NCBI GenBank assembly: GCA_013178315.1
Contig: JABLWX010000004.1
Span: 1 to 49,343 of the forward strand
DNA length: 49,343 nucleotides
Reading direction: 5' to 3'
Source: Candidatus Aminicenantota bacterium
GTDB taxonomy: Bacteria > Acidobacteriota > Aminicenantia > Aminicenantales > Saccharicenantaceae
Both the position numbers and the translations under genes were made by a program. Under the pieces are notes generated by a model. That model was not told the DNA's origin, did no database searches, and worked only from the letters and a program-made list of their open reading frames with translations. Below are positions 16,722 through 25,296 of the stretch, in pieces (the first letter of the stretch is position 1; each line of letters starts with the position of its first letter).

Positions 16722-17591
16722 ATGAGACCAAGGACTCAAGGTGTACTGCTGGTCAACCTGGCCGTTCTTTTTTTTGGCTTTCCCGGGGTCATCGGCAAAG
16801 TATTGCCACTCAGTCCGGTGCAACTGACCTGGCTGCGCGTTTTCCTGGCCAGTCTGGGTTTGCTGGTGGTCCTTCTCATCCAGAAAGTTAAACCGCAGGT
16901 TCCCGGCCATGGACCGAGGTTACTGCTTCTGGCTGCGGGCTTTCTGCTGGCCTTTCACTGGACCGCCTTTTTCCGCGCGGTGCAGGTTTCCACGGTGGCA
17001 GTGGGATTGCTGTCCTATTCCACCTTCCCGGTTTTTACGGTCTTCCTGGAACCATGGTTATTAAGGACAAAATTCAGGAGGTCATACCTTTATTTCGCTG
17101 TACTCTGTTTCCTGGGGGTCGGGCTGATGGTACCGGAATTTAGCCTGAGCAACCGGATTTTTCAGGGAGTGGTCTGGGGAATTCTCTCGGGCCTGTCTTT
17201 TGCCCTGCTGGCCATAATCAACCGGATGCTATCACCCGGTCACTCCAGCCTGGTGCTGGCTTTCTACCAGGATAGCCTGGCCATGATATTCCTGTTGCCT
17301 CTGTTCTTGAGCCAGCCCGGGCCGCTGCCTCTTGGCACTGTAAACGCCGGATTGATTCTTTTTCTTGGCCTGGTCTGCACGGCTGGAGCCCATACCATTT
17401 TTATCAGGGGTTTGCGCTTTATAGAGGCCAGACTGTCCAGCCTGATCAGCTCCCTGGAACCGGTTTACGGAATTATTTTTGGCTACCTGTTCCTGGGTGA
17501 GCTTCCCGGCTTCAGGACCGTGGCCGGGGGGCTGTTGATTCTGGCCTCGGTAGTCATAATCTCCTGGAAAAGCCCTGGCCTGGGGTCCTGA
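16722..17591 (+). CDS. EamA/DMT family transporter
   Basis: This 289-residue inner-membrane protein has about ten hydrophobic segments in two repeats of five, as in drug/metabolite transporters. Repeat one starts with GVLLVNLAVLFFGFPGVIGK and contains FHWTAFFRAVQVSTVAVG. Repeat two ends with LEPVYGIIFGYLFLGE, the signature near the end of EamA domains. Family members export metabolites or amino acids; the substrate cannot be inferred. It diverges from dnaX, has no clear ribosome-binding site, and ends 11 nt from a convergent stop. Confidence 0.9.
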   Translation: MRPRTQGVLLVNLAVLFFGFPGVIGKVLPLSPVQLTWLRVFLASLGLLVVLLIQKVKPQVPGHGPRLLLLAAGFLLAFHWTAFFRAVQVSTVAVGLLSYSTFPVFTVFLEPWLLRTKFRRSYLYFAVLCFLGVGLMVPEFSLSNRIFQGVVWGILSGLSFALLAIINRMLSPGHSSLVLAFYQDSLAMIFLLPLFLSQPGPLPLGTVNAGLILFLGLVCTAGAHTIFIRGLRFIEARLSSLISSLEPVYGIIFGYLFLGELPGFRTVAGGLLILASVVIISWKSPGLGS

Positions 17592-17602
17592 CTGCCGACT
17601 AC

Positions 17603-18754
17603 TCAGCGTTTCTCTTCATCCGTCTTGCGCTTCAGGTCTTCTTTGCGGATGACTTTTTTCTCCTCGGCCTGTCTTTTCTGCATTTCCTGCTTTTCCTGCT
17701 CGTGTTTTTTCTTGAGCTCTTCCAACCTGGACTGAACTTCAATTAACTTTTTCTGCCTGTCCTGGGGCGGAACGTTCCTGGCTTCTTCTTCAGCCTGTCG
17801 CTTCAGGCGTTCCAGCTCGAGCCTCTGGGTCCTCTCCAGCAAACTGTTCTCCTGCCGGTGAATAACTTCAACTTCTTCCGGCCGGTCTTCACGGACGGGC
17901 CCTATTTTCTGTTCGGCCTCTTCTCTTTTCAGCACGGTCTTGGGAGCGGTTTCCTCCTGCTTTATCTGCGGCCGGTAAATTCTGACTTCATCGATTCCGC
18001 CTCCGGCCTCCTCGGGCTTTTTGACTTCCCTCACGCTGACCCTGGTCACGGGTCTTCGGGTCAGCCTTTCAATTTCCTGAGGAGAAAGGGCATCGTTTAT
18101 AACCATATCCCGTCCCCTGACAGTATACCTGTCCCTGATCACCGTATAATTGATAATGGTGACGTTTCGCTCGAGCGGCAGAATCCAGGGCTGAAGCTGG
18201 TTGGAGTAGAAACGACGCCCCTCGATAAATACCCAGTAATAATTCGGCAAGTCACGTCTTCCCCACCTCAGGCCCAAGCCCGGGACAAAGTCTACGCCAG
18301 GAGGCAAGGGTGCCCAACCTATGTAGAGGTCGCCGAACCTCCAGATTACCCAGGCTGGGGCCCAGATTACATCAGGCACCCAGAACCAACCAAGTCGGTT
18401 GTCCCAGCCCCAGCGTCCATAATGGAATGGGATCCAGCCCCATGGATGATGCGAAACCCAGGTCCAGCCATACTCGGTCCAGACCCAGCGCCCATAGGTA
18501 TAGGGTCTCCAGTGACGGCCAACTCCCCTCGGGATCCAGACATAACCGTAGGGATTATAATAAACCCAGTAGCCATAGTTACCGAGATAGTCGTAGATGT
18601 AGGAGATGGAAATTTCGCCGTAAACTGGAGCAGCGGGAGTGGGTGGCGGCTCGTAGGTCCTGACCCCCCTGTTTCCGGACTCATTATAGGGTACGTACAT
18701 GACGCAGCCCGAAGCCAGGAGAATCAAAGAAAGGATGAGGCTAAGCTTTTTCAT
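17603..18754 (-). CDS. Tyr/Trp-rich lipoprotein with coiled-coil tail (DUF6600-like)
   Basis: The 383-residue protein has a lipoprotein signal with lipobox LLASGC (Cys17). Residues about 50-190 are very rich in aromatic residues in a repeating pattern (YGYWVYYNPYGYVWIPRG, then W-G-R-W and G-W-x-W units), resembling the DUF6600 / YXWGXW-type region found in secreted proteins of Acidobacteria-like and Deltaproteobacterial genomes. From about residue 260 to the end it is highly charged (Glu, Lys, Arg, Gln) and should form a long coiled coil. It is probably anchored in the outer membrane facing the periplasm. No function is established. Confidence 0.75.
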   Translation of the reverse strand: MKKLSLILSLILLASGCVMYVPYNESGNRGVRTYEPPPTPAAPVYGEISISYIYDYLGNYGYWVYYNPYGYVWIPRGVGRHWRPYTYGRWVWTEYGWTWVSHHPWGWIPFHYGRWGWDNRLGWFWVPDVIWAPAWVIWRFGDLYIGWAPLPPGVDFVPGLGLRWGRRDLPNYYWVFIEGRRFYSNQLQPWILPLERNVTIINYTVIRDRYTVRGRDMVINDALSPQEIERLTRRPVTRVSVREVKKPEEAGGGIDEVRIYRPQIKQEETAPKTVLKREEAEQKIGPVREDRPEEVEVIHRQENSLLERTQRLELERLKRQAEEEARNVPPQDRQKKLIEVQSRLEELKKKHEQEKQEMQKRQAEEKKVIRKEDLKRKTDEEKR

Positions 18755-18872
18755 CTCGTCCTCCTGCTAATAAAATAGCAAGAAACATGCCGGCTCTTCT
18801 GCCGTGACCGGAGTTGTCGGTCCGTTTTGATGCAGTTACAGAGCGTCCTCTATTTCGGACACCTTCCTGAGA

Positions 18873-20084
18873 TCAGGCTTTTTCCAGTCTTTTGAACACC
18901 CTTTTAATCCTCTTAAAGGCCCAGTCCAGTTCCTTCTTACTGATGATAAGAGGAGGGGCAAACCTGATGACATGCTCATGGGTTTCCTTGCAGAGAAGGC
19001 CTTCCTTCATTAATTCTTCGCAGTAACGACGGGCTCCACCTGCTTCTGGCTTGAGTTCTATACCGATCAGCAGTCCCCGGCCCCGCACTTCCTTAATTTT
19101 CCGGCTCCTGATGGTTTTCAATTTCTCCAGAAAATAGGCGCCTTTTTCCTCGGCGTTTTGAACCAGCTTTTCTTCCTGGATAACTCTTAGGGCTTCGCGG
19201 GCCACGGCACAGGCCAGCGGGTTGCCGCCAAAAGTCGAGCCGTGCTGTCCTGGCTTGATAACTTCCATGACCTCGTTGGTCGAGAGGACGGCAGAAATGG
19301 CATAGCAGCCCCCACCCAGGGACTTGCCTATGACCAGCAGGTCGGGTTTGACGCCTTCGTATTCACAGGCGAACATCCGTCCCACCCGTCCCAATCCGGT
19401 CTGGATTTCATCAGCGATGAACAGCACATTGTTTTTCTGGCATATTTCCCGGGCCTTTCTCAGGAACCCATCGGGTGGTATCAGGATGCCGGCTTCCGCC
19501 TGAATCGGTTCGACCAGAAAGGCCGCGGTGTTGGGGGTGATGGCTGACTCCAGGGCCGCCACGTCGCCAAACGGTATTATCTTAAAACCGGGAGTAAACG
19601 GTCCAAAATCCTGGCGGTAGAGCGGTTCGGTGGAAAAGCTGATAACGGTGACGGTTCTTCCGTGGAAATTATTGGCGCAGGCAATAATCTCGGCCTGGTC
19701 CTGGGGCACTCCCTTTTTCAGGTAAGCCCATTTACGGGCGATCTTGATGGCGGTCTCCACCGCCTCGGCCCCGGAGTTCATCGGCAGAACCTTGTTGAAA
19801 CCGGTCAGGTCGCAGAGCTCTTTGGCCAGCAGAGGCCACTGGTCATTCCTGAAAGCCCTGGAGGTCAAAGTCAACCTCTTGGCCTGTTTCTGGAGGGTCT
19901 TAACAATACGGGGATGGCAGTGACCCTGGTTGACGGCCGAGTAGGCACTCAGGAAGTCCAGATACTTTTTACCCTCGACATCCCACATCCAGATCCCCTT
20001 GGCCTTGGTAATGACCACATCCAGGGGATGGTAATTGTGGGCTCCGTACATGTCTTCCAGAACAATATAATCCCGGTTTTCCAT
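18873..20084 (-). CDS. rocD: Ornithine--oxo-acid (delta) aminotransferase
   Basis: This PLP enzyme of fold type I (403 residues) transfers the delta-amino group of ornithine to 2-oxoglutarate, yielding glutamate semialdehyde. It shows [50 protein letters not shown], the DEIQTGLGR Asp, the PLP lysine in [10 protein letters not shown], and [11 protein letters not shown]. The [10 protein letters not shown] block is typical of ornithine aminotransferase rather than acetylornithine aminotransferase. AAGGGAG lies 7 nt before the ATG. It sits downstream of tRNA-Ser(GGA) on the same strand, about 25 nt away. Confidence 0.92.
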   Translation of the reverse strand: MENRDYIVLEDMYGAHNYHPLDVVITKAKGIWMWDVEGKKYLDFLSAYSAVNQGHCHPRIVKTLQKQAKRLTLTSRAFRNDQWPLLAKELCDLTGFNKVLPMNSGAEAVETAIKIARKWAYLKKGVPQDQAEIIACANNFHGRTVTVISFSTEPLYRQDFGPFTPGFKIIPFGDVAALESAITPNTAAFLVEPIQAEAGILIPPDGFLRKAREICQKNNVLFIADEIQTGLGRVGRMFACEYEGVKPDLLVIGKSLGGGCYAISAVLSTNEVMEVIKPGQHGSTFGGNPLACAVAREALRVIQEEKLVQNAEEKGAYFLEKLKTIRSRKIKEVRGRGLLIGIELKPEAGGARRYCEELMKEGLLCKETHEHVIRFAPPLIISKKELDWAFKRIKRVFKRLEKA

Positions 20085-20107
20085 TTTATTACTCCCTTAA
20101 AGATTTA

Positions 20108-20200
<93 letters not shown>

Positions 20201-20220
20201 GCTGGTTAAAATTCTTCCTT

Positions 20221-20249
20221 AGATTATCAGAATAAGATTGTTAAATCAA
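20221..20249 (-). promoter_or_regulatory. Possible promoter of tRNA-Ser(GGA)
   Basis: On the minus strand TTGATT (20249-20244), a 17-nt spacer and TAATCT (20226-20221) lie 20 nt before the mature tRNA. Four of six positions match at each box. The short gap between hom and the tRNA holds no other candidate. Confidence 0.4.
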
Positions 20250-20270
20250 TTGCCAACCCGAGGCCTGTGG

Positions 20271-21302
20271 CTAAAAATCACGCCAGTAGATGGAGATGAT
20301 ATCCTTGATCAGGGCTGCGGCTGCGCCCCTTGGGTCGGACTTCCCTCCGGTCACCACTACATAGCCCATGCAGTCAGTGTAAAAGATTATTCCCTTGTTG
20401 CTTCCATCAACCATGGCCAGGGGATGGTCGGGATTGAGCAGGGCCAGGCCAACCTCCACCTTCCAGGGGGCCCCGGGTGATTCCCGGCTGCAGCGACCGA
20501 TCAGTTTGATGGTCTTGCCTATTTGGGCGGCCCTGGCCATTATTTCCTCAGTCAACCCGTTAATCCCGTGGACCCTGGTTTCTGACATTTTGATCTCGGT
20601 TCCCAGAACCTTGTTGGCAATGATGATCATCTTGGCCGCAGTATCCCAGCCCTCTATGTCCTGAACCGGGTTGGGTTCGGCGATTCCCTTTTCGCTGGCC
20701 TCCATCAGGGCTCGCGAAAAGCTCAGACCATCGGCCATCCTGGTCAGAATGTAGTTGGTCGTTCCGTTAAGTATTCCTTCTATGGCCAGGATTTCAGCGC
20801 CGGCCAGGGAGTGCAGGCCTACGTCCAGAGTCGGCAGGGCGGCAGCCGTGGCTCCACTGGCCTTGAGGGCCAACTGATTCTTTCGGGCTTCAGCGGCCAG
20901 TTCTGAAGGGTGGACCACCAGGGCCCCCTTGCTGGCCGTTACCACATGCCAGCCTTGGGACAGGGCCATCTTGGTCAGGCTGTAGCCCGGCTCTCCGGTT
21001 TTCAGGTCGGAGGGAGTGCAGTCGACCAGCACCCCGGACTTGAATTCCTCAAGAAGGTCGGCCAGGCTGAAGGTCTGTATCCAGCCGGAAAGTTCAGACT
21101 TTTCCCCGCTACCCGATTCGGCCTCTGACACCATTTTTCTGGTACCGGAAAGCAGCACCGTTCCTGATTTCCTTACTATTGCTCTTAATTCCAGGAAAAG
21201 GCCGTAACGTTCCCGGTAGTGATCGTATTTTTCTTTGAGCAGCTCGTAGAAAGCGCGACCTACCCGGCCGAACCCTACCAGAATGATGTTTACTTTTTGC
21301 AT
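20271..21302 (-). CDS. hom: Homoserine dehydrogenase (no ACT domain)
   Basis: The enzyme reduces aspartate semialdehyde to homoserine for threonine and methionine synthesis. The 343 residues carry a Rossmann NAD(P) motif at the N-terminus (ILVGFGRVGRAF), TASKGALV, and the signature GILNGTTNYILTRM followed by GIAEPNPVQDIEGWDTAAK. The C-terminal ACT domain that gives threonine feedback inhibition in many bacteria is absent; this short form is like archaeal and yeast-type enzymes. It is flanked by two tRNA-Ser genes on the same strand. The pathway partner thrC lies 0.8 kb away on the opposite strand. Confidence 0.93.
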   Translation of the reverse strand: MQKVNIILVGFGRVGRAFYELLKEKYDHYRERYGLFLELRAIVRKSGTVLLSGTRKMVSEAESGSGEKSELSGWIQTFSLADLLEEFKSGVLVDCTPSDLKTGEPGYSLTKMALSQGWHVVTASKGALVVHPSELAAEARKNQLALKASGATAAALPTLDVGLHSLAGAEILAIEGILNGTTNYILTRMADGLSFSRALMEASEKGIAEPNPVQDIEGWDTAAKMIIIANKVLGTEIKMSETRVHGINGLTEEIMARAAQIGKTIKLIGRCSRESPGAPWKVEVGLALLNPDHPLAMVDGSNKGIIFYTDCMGYVVVTGGKSDPRGAAAALIKDIISIYWRDF

Positions 21303-21336
21303 CCTGCCACCCGCCCTAATTTATTCATTTAAATGA

Positions 21337-21431
21337 TGGCGGAGAGGGCGGGATTCGAACCCGCGATTCCGGTTGTTAACCGGAATAACGGTTTTCGAGA
21401 CCGTCGCCTTCAACCACTCGGCCACCTCTCC
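21337..21431 (-). tRNA. tRNA-Ser (anticodon CGA)
   Basis: A 95-nt class II tRNA on the minus strand has acceptor GGAGAGG/CCTCTCC, discriminator G and encoded CCA. The anticodon loop CTCGAAA gives CGA. The variable arm ATTCCGGTT/AACCGGAAT is long and well paired. Its last 30 bases plus CCA context are identical to those of tRNA-Ser(GGA) 1.2 kb away. Confidence 0.95.
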
Positions 21432-21441
21432 ACTTTCCTGT

Positions 21442-21470
21442 AATTTACTTGAAGGTTGACCGGTTTTCAA
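21442..21470 (-). promoter_or_regulatory. Promoter of tRNA-Ser(CGA) within the end of tadA
   Basis: TTGAAA (21470-21465), a 17-nt spacer and TAAATT (21447-21442) read on the minus strand. The -10 box ends 10 nt before the mature tRNA 5' end, the same geometry as at tRNA-fMet, giving a leader of about 4 nt. The -35 box lies in the last codons of tadA. Confidence 0.6.
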
Positions 21471-21954
21471 CCACCCGGCATTTTTTTTTGCCCTGCCTTT
21501 TCAGCCGAAAAAAATCTTTCAGCAACCGTCCACATTCTTCGCGGCACAGCCCGCCGCTGATCTCCGGCCTGTGATTGGCCTGGTTCAGACTGAATTTCAG
21601 CCGGGAAACAACAGCGCCGGCCTTGGTGTCCTCGGCTCCAAAGACCAGCCGCCGGATGCGGGCCTGAATTATGGCCCCCAGGCACATGGGACAGGGCTCA
21701 ACGGTTACATAAAGGGTGGAACCGGGCAGCCGGTAATTACCAACCTTCTTGGCCGCTTTCCTGATGGCCACAATTTCGGCATGGGCCGTCGGGTCCGAGC
21801 TGCAAATAGGTCTGTTACGACCTCGGGCCAGCACCCGCCCTTCCTGAACCAGAACCGCCCCTACCGGCACCTCTCCCCTGGACGCAGCCTTTCTGGCTTC
21901 AGCCAGAGCCAGTTGCATATAGAAGATATCCGGGGCTTCAGGTTTCTTTTTCAC
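21445..21954 (-). CDS. tadA: tRNA-specific adenosine deaminase TadA
   Basis: TadA converts adenosine 34 of tRNA-Arg(ACG) to inosine. The 169 residues contain the zinc-dependent deaminase motifs: HAE (in TAHAEIVAI) with the catalytic glutamate, and PCPMC with the two zinc cysteines. GEVPVGAVLV is the usual early strand. A short basic tail (RLKRQGKKKC) follows. It lies directly upstream of tRNA-Ser(CGA); its last codons overlap that tRNA's promoter. Confidence 0.94.
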   Translation of the reverse strand: MKKKPEAPDIFYMQLALAEARKAASRGEVPVGAVLVQEGRVLARGRNRPICSSDPTAHAEIVAIRKAAKKVGNYRLPGSTLYVTVEPCPMCLGAIIQARIRRLVFGAEDTKAGAVVSRLKFSLNQANHRPEISGGLCREECGRLLKDFFRLKRQGKKKCRVVENRSTFK

Positions 21955-22029
21955 CGCACGGTAATTTTAGAACTATCCTTTCTTCGAGGCAAATAACTTC
22001 TGAGGCGCAGAGGCCGATAGGCTTGAATT

Positions 22030-22053
22030 TTGGTTCGAGTTAGAACTCGCCAA
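22030..22053. promoter_or_regulatory. Palindrome upstream of thrC, possible operator
   Basis: TTGG-TT-CGAGTT, a 2-nt centre and AACTCG-CCAA form an inverted repeat with one two-base bulge. It sits just upstream of the thrC -35 candidate (22065) in the tadA/thrC divergent gap, a normal place for an operator. No T run follows, so a terminator is unlikely. Confidence 0.4.
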
Positions 22054-22064
22054 TTAAGGCTGGC

Positions 22065-22093
22065 TTTACTTGGCCATGACCTTCAGGTAGACT
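22065..22093 (+). promoter_or_regulatory. Possible promoter of thrC
   Basis: TTTACT (22065-22070), a 17-nt spacer and TAGACT (22088-22093) each match four of six consensus positions. Transcription would start near 22100, followed by the AAGGA ribosome-binding site at 22101. Confidence 0.4.
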
Positions 22094-22114
22094 AACCACA
22101 AAGGAAAATTCTTG

Positions 22115-23305
22115 ATGAATGACCGCTTGAAATGCCTGGTCTGCGGGCTGGAATTTAACTTTGTTCCCAACGATATTTTTTGCCCCGGCTGTGGCCGTCT
22201 CGGGCTTTTTCATAGTTCAGTTGCCAAGAAGGCAGGCCTCAAGCTAACGGGCACCACGGCCCTGGAAAGATTTGCTCCATTTCTTCCCCTGAAGCAGGTC
22301 CGGCCCGAACTAAGCCTGGGGGAAGGACATACTCCCCTGCTCTCCCTGGCTAACCTGGATAGCAGCGGCCGACTTCTGGCCAAGCTGGAATCGGCCAATC
22401 CCACCCTGAGTTTCAAGGACCGGGGTTCAGCCCTGGTGGTGCAAAAAGCCCTGGAACTGGGCTGGTCGGCCGTGGGGACAGTTTCAACCGGAAACATGGC
22501 TTCTTCCACGGCCGCCTACGCTGCCCGGGCGGGACTTAAGTGTACCCTGCTGGTAAAGAAAGGCACATCGGTCGGGGCCCTGTTGTCCTCGGCCATCTTT
22601 CATCCCCTGATTATAGAAGTTGGCGGTGATTACGGGCAGCTTTTTAGAGGAAGCTACGAGCTGGGGAAAGAATTCGGCATCTATTTTGCCAATTCAGTTG
22701 ACCCGGTTCGGCTGGAAGGTTATAAGCTCGCGGCCTTCGAACTCTGCCTGCAATTGGGTCACGCTCCGGATTACGTGTACGTTCCGGTCAGCTCGGGCGG
22801 CCATTTTGTAGGCCTATACAAAGGGTTCATCGAGATGAACCAGGCCGGATACATCGAGAAGATTCCGGTCATGGTAGGAGTCCAGGCTGCTGGCTGTGCC
22901 CCGATGGTACGGGCTTTTGAAGCAGGGAAAAACTCGGTCAGCAAGATCCAGCCATCTGAAACAATCGCTCATTCCATTGCCAACCCCGATCCTCCAGCCG
23001 GAAATCTGGTTCTTAAGCTGGTGAATGATTATGATGGCTTTTTGACTTCTGTAACGGATGAAGATATGCTCCTGGCCCAGAAGCAGCTGGCCAGGGATGA
23101 GGGACTGTTTGTCCAGCCGGAGTCGGCCTCCGCCCTGGCTGCCTATTTCAAGCTGCGTCACCGCTTCGAGGGGACGTCGGTCCTGGTTCTGACCGGGCAG
23201 GGCCTGAAGGCCGCCCATCAGCCCCAGCTGGAAGGCTTGAACCACCAGGCCGCGGACCCCGGTGAATTAAAAGAATTTTTCCGCTCCGTTTATCATCGGA
23301 AATAA
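22115..23305 (+). CDS. thrC: Threonine synthase
   Basis: This PLP enzyme converts O-phosphohomoserine to threonine, the last step of the pathway that uses the nearby homoserine dehydrogenase. The product has 396 residues. The N-terminus has a zinc-ribbon pair (CLVCG and CPGCG), then LGEGHTPLL, the PLP lysine in NPTLSFKDRGSA, and TVSTGNMASSTAAYAA. The middle has VPVSSGGHFVG, the phosphate-binding region. I use ATG 22115; a TTG one codon earlier is 6 nt from AAGGA and could be used instead. A palindrome and a plausible promoter lie upstream. Confidence 0.92.
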   Translation: MNDRLKCLVCGLEFNFVPNDIFCPGCGRLGLFHSSVAKKAGLKLTGTTALERFAPFLPLKQVRPELSLGEGHTPLLSLANLDSSGRLLAKLESANPTLSFKDRGSALVVQKALELGWSAVGTVSTGNMASSTAAYAARAGLKCTLLVKKGTSVGALLSSAIFHPLIIEVGGDYGQLFRGSYELGKEFGIYFANSVDPVRLEGYKLAAFELCLQLGHAPDYVYVPVSSGGHFVGLYKGFIEMNQAGYIEKIPVMVGVQAAGCAPMVRAFEAGKNSVSKIQPSETIAHSIANPDPPAGNLVLKLVNDYDGFLTSVTDEDMLLAQKQLARDEGLFVQPESASALAAYFKLRHRFEGTSVLVLTGQGLKAAHQPQLEGLNHQAADPGELKEFFRSVYHRK

Positions 23306-23336
23306 GATATCAAGAATTGAACCGAAAGGAGGGACT

Positions 23337-24320
23337 ATGCCTGGAGAATTTAAGACCGGTTGGTCCGGCTACGACCTTCCCAGGATCCCGGGCCGCTGGC
23401 TAAAATATGCCGCCGCCGCCATTCTGGTGATCATCCTGCTGGCCACCTCAATCTATCAGATCAAACCCGAGGAAATCGGTGTCATCCTGCGCTTCGGCCG
23501 GTTTGTCCGGACCACCGAACCCGGCCTGCATTTCCGGCTGCCGCTGGGGATTGAAAGGCTGACCAGGGTGCCGGTGCAGCGTCAGCTTAAGCTGGAATTT
23601 GGCTATCGCACGGCCAGGCCGGGAGTAAAATCCGAATATTACGTGACCGAAGAAACCAAGAAGGAATCGATGATGCTGACCGGCGACCTGAACGTGGTGG
23701 TAGCCGAGTGGATTGTGCAGTACAAGATTAAAGACCCATATAAATTCCTGTTCAAGGTGCGTGACCCGGTGCTGACCTTCCGGGCCATGACCGAAGCCGT
23801 GGTCAGGCAGGTGGTGGGAGACGCCTCGGTGGATGAGGTCATCACCTTCGGCCGGGCGAACCTGGCCGCCGAGGCCATGACTGCCCTGCAAAAGCTGGTG
23901 GACACCTATGAACTCGGGCTGGAAATTAACCAGCTCATTTTCCAGGATGTCAACCCGCCCGACCCGGTCAAGCCCTCTTTCAACGAGGTCAACCAGGCCC
24001 TCCAGGAAAAGGAACGGAAGATCAACGAGGCCTGGGCCGAATATAACCAGGAAATACCAAAAGCCCAGGGAGAAGCCGAGCAGATGATCCGGGGAGCCGA
24101 AGGCTACGCCGCCGAACGCGTCAACAATGCCCGTGGTGACGCTGCCAGGTTCATTTCCATCTACCGGGAATACTCCAAGGCCCCGGTGGTCACCAGGAAA
24201 CGGCTCTACCTGGAAACGCTCAATGAGGTCCTGGCCGGAATAGACCGAAAGATCATCGTTGACGAGGCCCAGAAGAACCTGGTTCCCCTGCTGAACCTGG
24301 GAGAGGAGGTGAAAAAATGA
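23337..24320 (+). CDS. hflK: FtsH protease modulator HflK
   Basis: HflK is an SPFH/prohibitin protein that with HflC forms a large membrane ring around the FtsH protease and limits its activity. The 327 residues have a short N-terminal cytoplasmic part, one transmembrane helix (about 21-40), then EEIGVILRFGRFVRTTEPGLHFRLP, the signature of the SPFH domain. A long Glu/Ala-rich helix (KAQGEAEQMIRGAEGYAAER) follows. AAAGGAGGG precedes the ATG. The stop overlaps the hflC start in an ATGA junction. The Gly/Pro-rich N-terminal region of E. coli HflK is absent. Confidence 0.93.
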   Translation: MPGEFKTGWSGYDLPRIPGRWLKYAAAAILVIILLATSIYQIKPEEIGVILRFGRFVRTTEPGLHFRLPLGIERLTRVPVQRQLKLEFGYRTARPGVKSEYYVTEETKKESMMLTGDLNVVVAEWIVQYKIKDPYKFLFKVRDPVLTFRAMTEAVVRQVVGDASVDEVITFGRANLAAEAMTALQKLVDTYELGLEINQLIFQDVNPPDPVKPSFNEVNQALQEKERKINEAWAEYNQEIPKAQGEAEQMIRGAEGYAAERVNNARGDAARFISIYREYSKAPVVTRKRLYLETLNEVLAGIDRKIIVDEAQKNLVPLLNLGEEVKK

Positions 24321-25261
24321 AGACTTCCACGCTGAAGATACTCATAACAATCATAATAGTAATCGTTTTGTTGTCTCTGATTGATGGGGTCTACATAGTT
24401 TCCGAGACCAACCAGGTGATCATCACCCAGTTCGGCCAACCTATCGGTGCCGCCGTGACCGCTCCCGGAATGCATTTCAAGGTTCCATTCATCCAGAAAG
24501 CCAACTACTTTGAAAAGAGATGGCTGGAGTGGGACGGGGACGCCAACCAGATTCCGACCAGGGACAAAAAGTACATCTGGGTTGATACTTACTGCCGCTG
24601 GCGAATCAGCGACCCCCTGGTCTTTTACCAGAGGGTCAAGGATGAACGGGGGGCTCACTCCCGCCTTGACGATGTGGTTGATGGCGAAACCAGGAATGTA
24701 ATTGCCAGCTACGACCTGATAGAAATCGTCCGTTCCACCAACCGGGAATTCAACCTTAGCGAAGAATCTGCCCTGCTCGATTACTCGGAAGTTATCGGCA
24801 AGATCCAGGTGGGCCGCGGCCGGATTGCCGAGATGATCCTGGAAAAAGCCTCGAAGATAACGCCCGAGTTCGGGGTCGAATTGAAGGATGTCAGGATAAA
24901 GAGAGTGAACTACGTGGATGAAGTTCAGAAGAAAGTCTTTGACCGGATGATAGCCGAAAGAAAGCGGATTGCCTCCAGGTACCGTTCCGAGGGAGATGGC
25001 CGCAGCGCCGAAATCAGGGGCCAGAAAGAGCGCGAGCTGAAGATCATAACTTCGGAAGCCTACCGCAAAGCCCAGGAAATAAGGGGGCAGGCTGAAGCTG
25101 AGGCCACCAAAATCTATGCCCAGGCCTATAACCTCGACCCGGAATTCTATCAGTTCCTGAAGACGCTGGAAACCTACCGGGCCACGCTGGCCAAAAATAC
25201 CTGGTTGATACTGACCACCAATTCCGAGTTTCTCAGATACCTGAAGTCAACCTCACGCTAA
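24317..25261 (+). CDS. hflC: FtsH protease modulator HflC
   Basis: The partner of HflK, 314 residues. One N-terminal transmembrane helix (about 8-26, LITIIIVIVLLSL) is followed by the SPFH domain with VSETNQVIITQFGQPIG and GMHFKVPFIQ. A helical part has RIASRYRSEGDGRSAEIRGQ, the conserved HflC block, followed by GQAEAEATKIYAQAY. It is translated from an ATG overlapping the hflK stop, so the subunits should be made in equal amounts. Confidence 0.95.
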   Translation: MKTSTLKILITIIIVIVLLSLIDGVYIVSETNQVIITQFGQPIGAAVTAPGMHFKVPFIQKANYFEKRWLEWDGDANQIPTRDKKYIWVDTYCRWRISDPLVFYQRVKDERGAHSRLDDVVDGETRNVIASYDLIEIVRSTNREFNLSEESALLDYSEVIGKIQVGRGRIAEMILEKASKITPEFGVELKDVRIKRVNYVDEVQKKVFDRMIAERKRIASRYRSEGDGRSAEIRGQKERELKIITSEAYRKAQEIRGQAEAEATKIYAQAYNLDPEFYQFLKTLETYRATLAKNTWLILTTNSEFLRYLKSTSR

Positions 25262-25296
25262 GCCAGCGAAGGCTGCAAGTGGGGGCCCGGGGCCAG

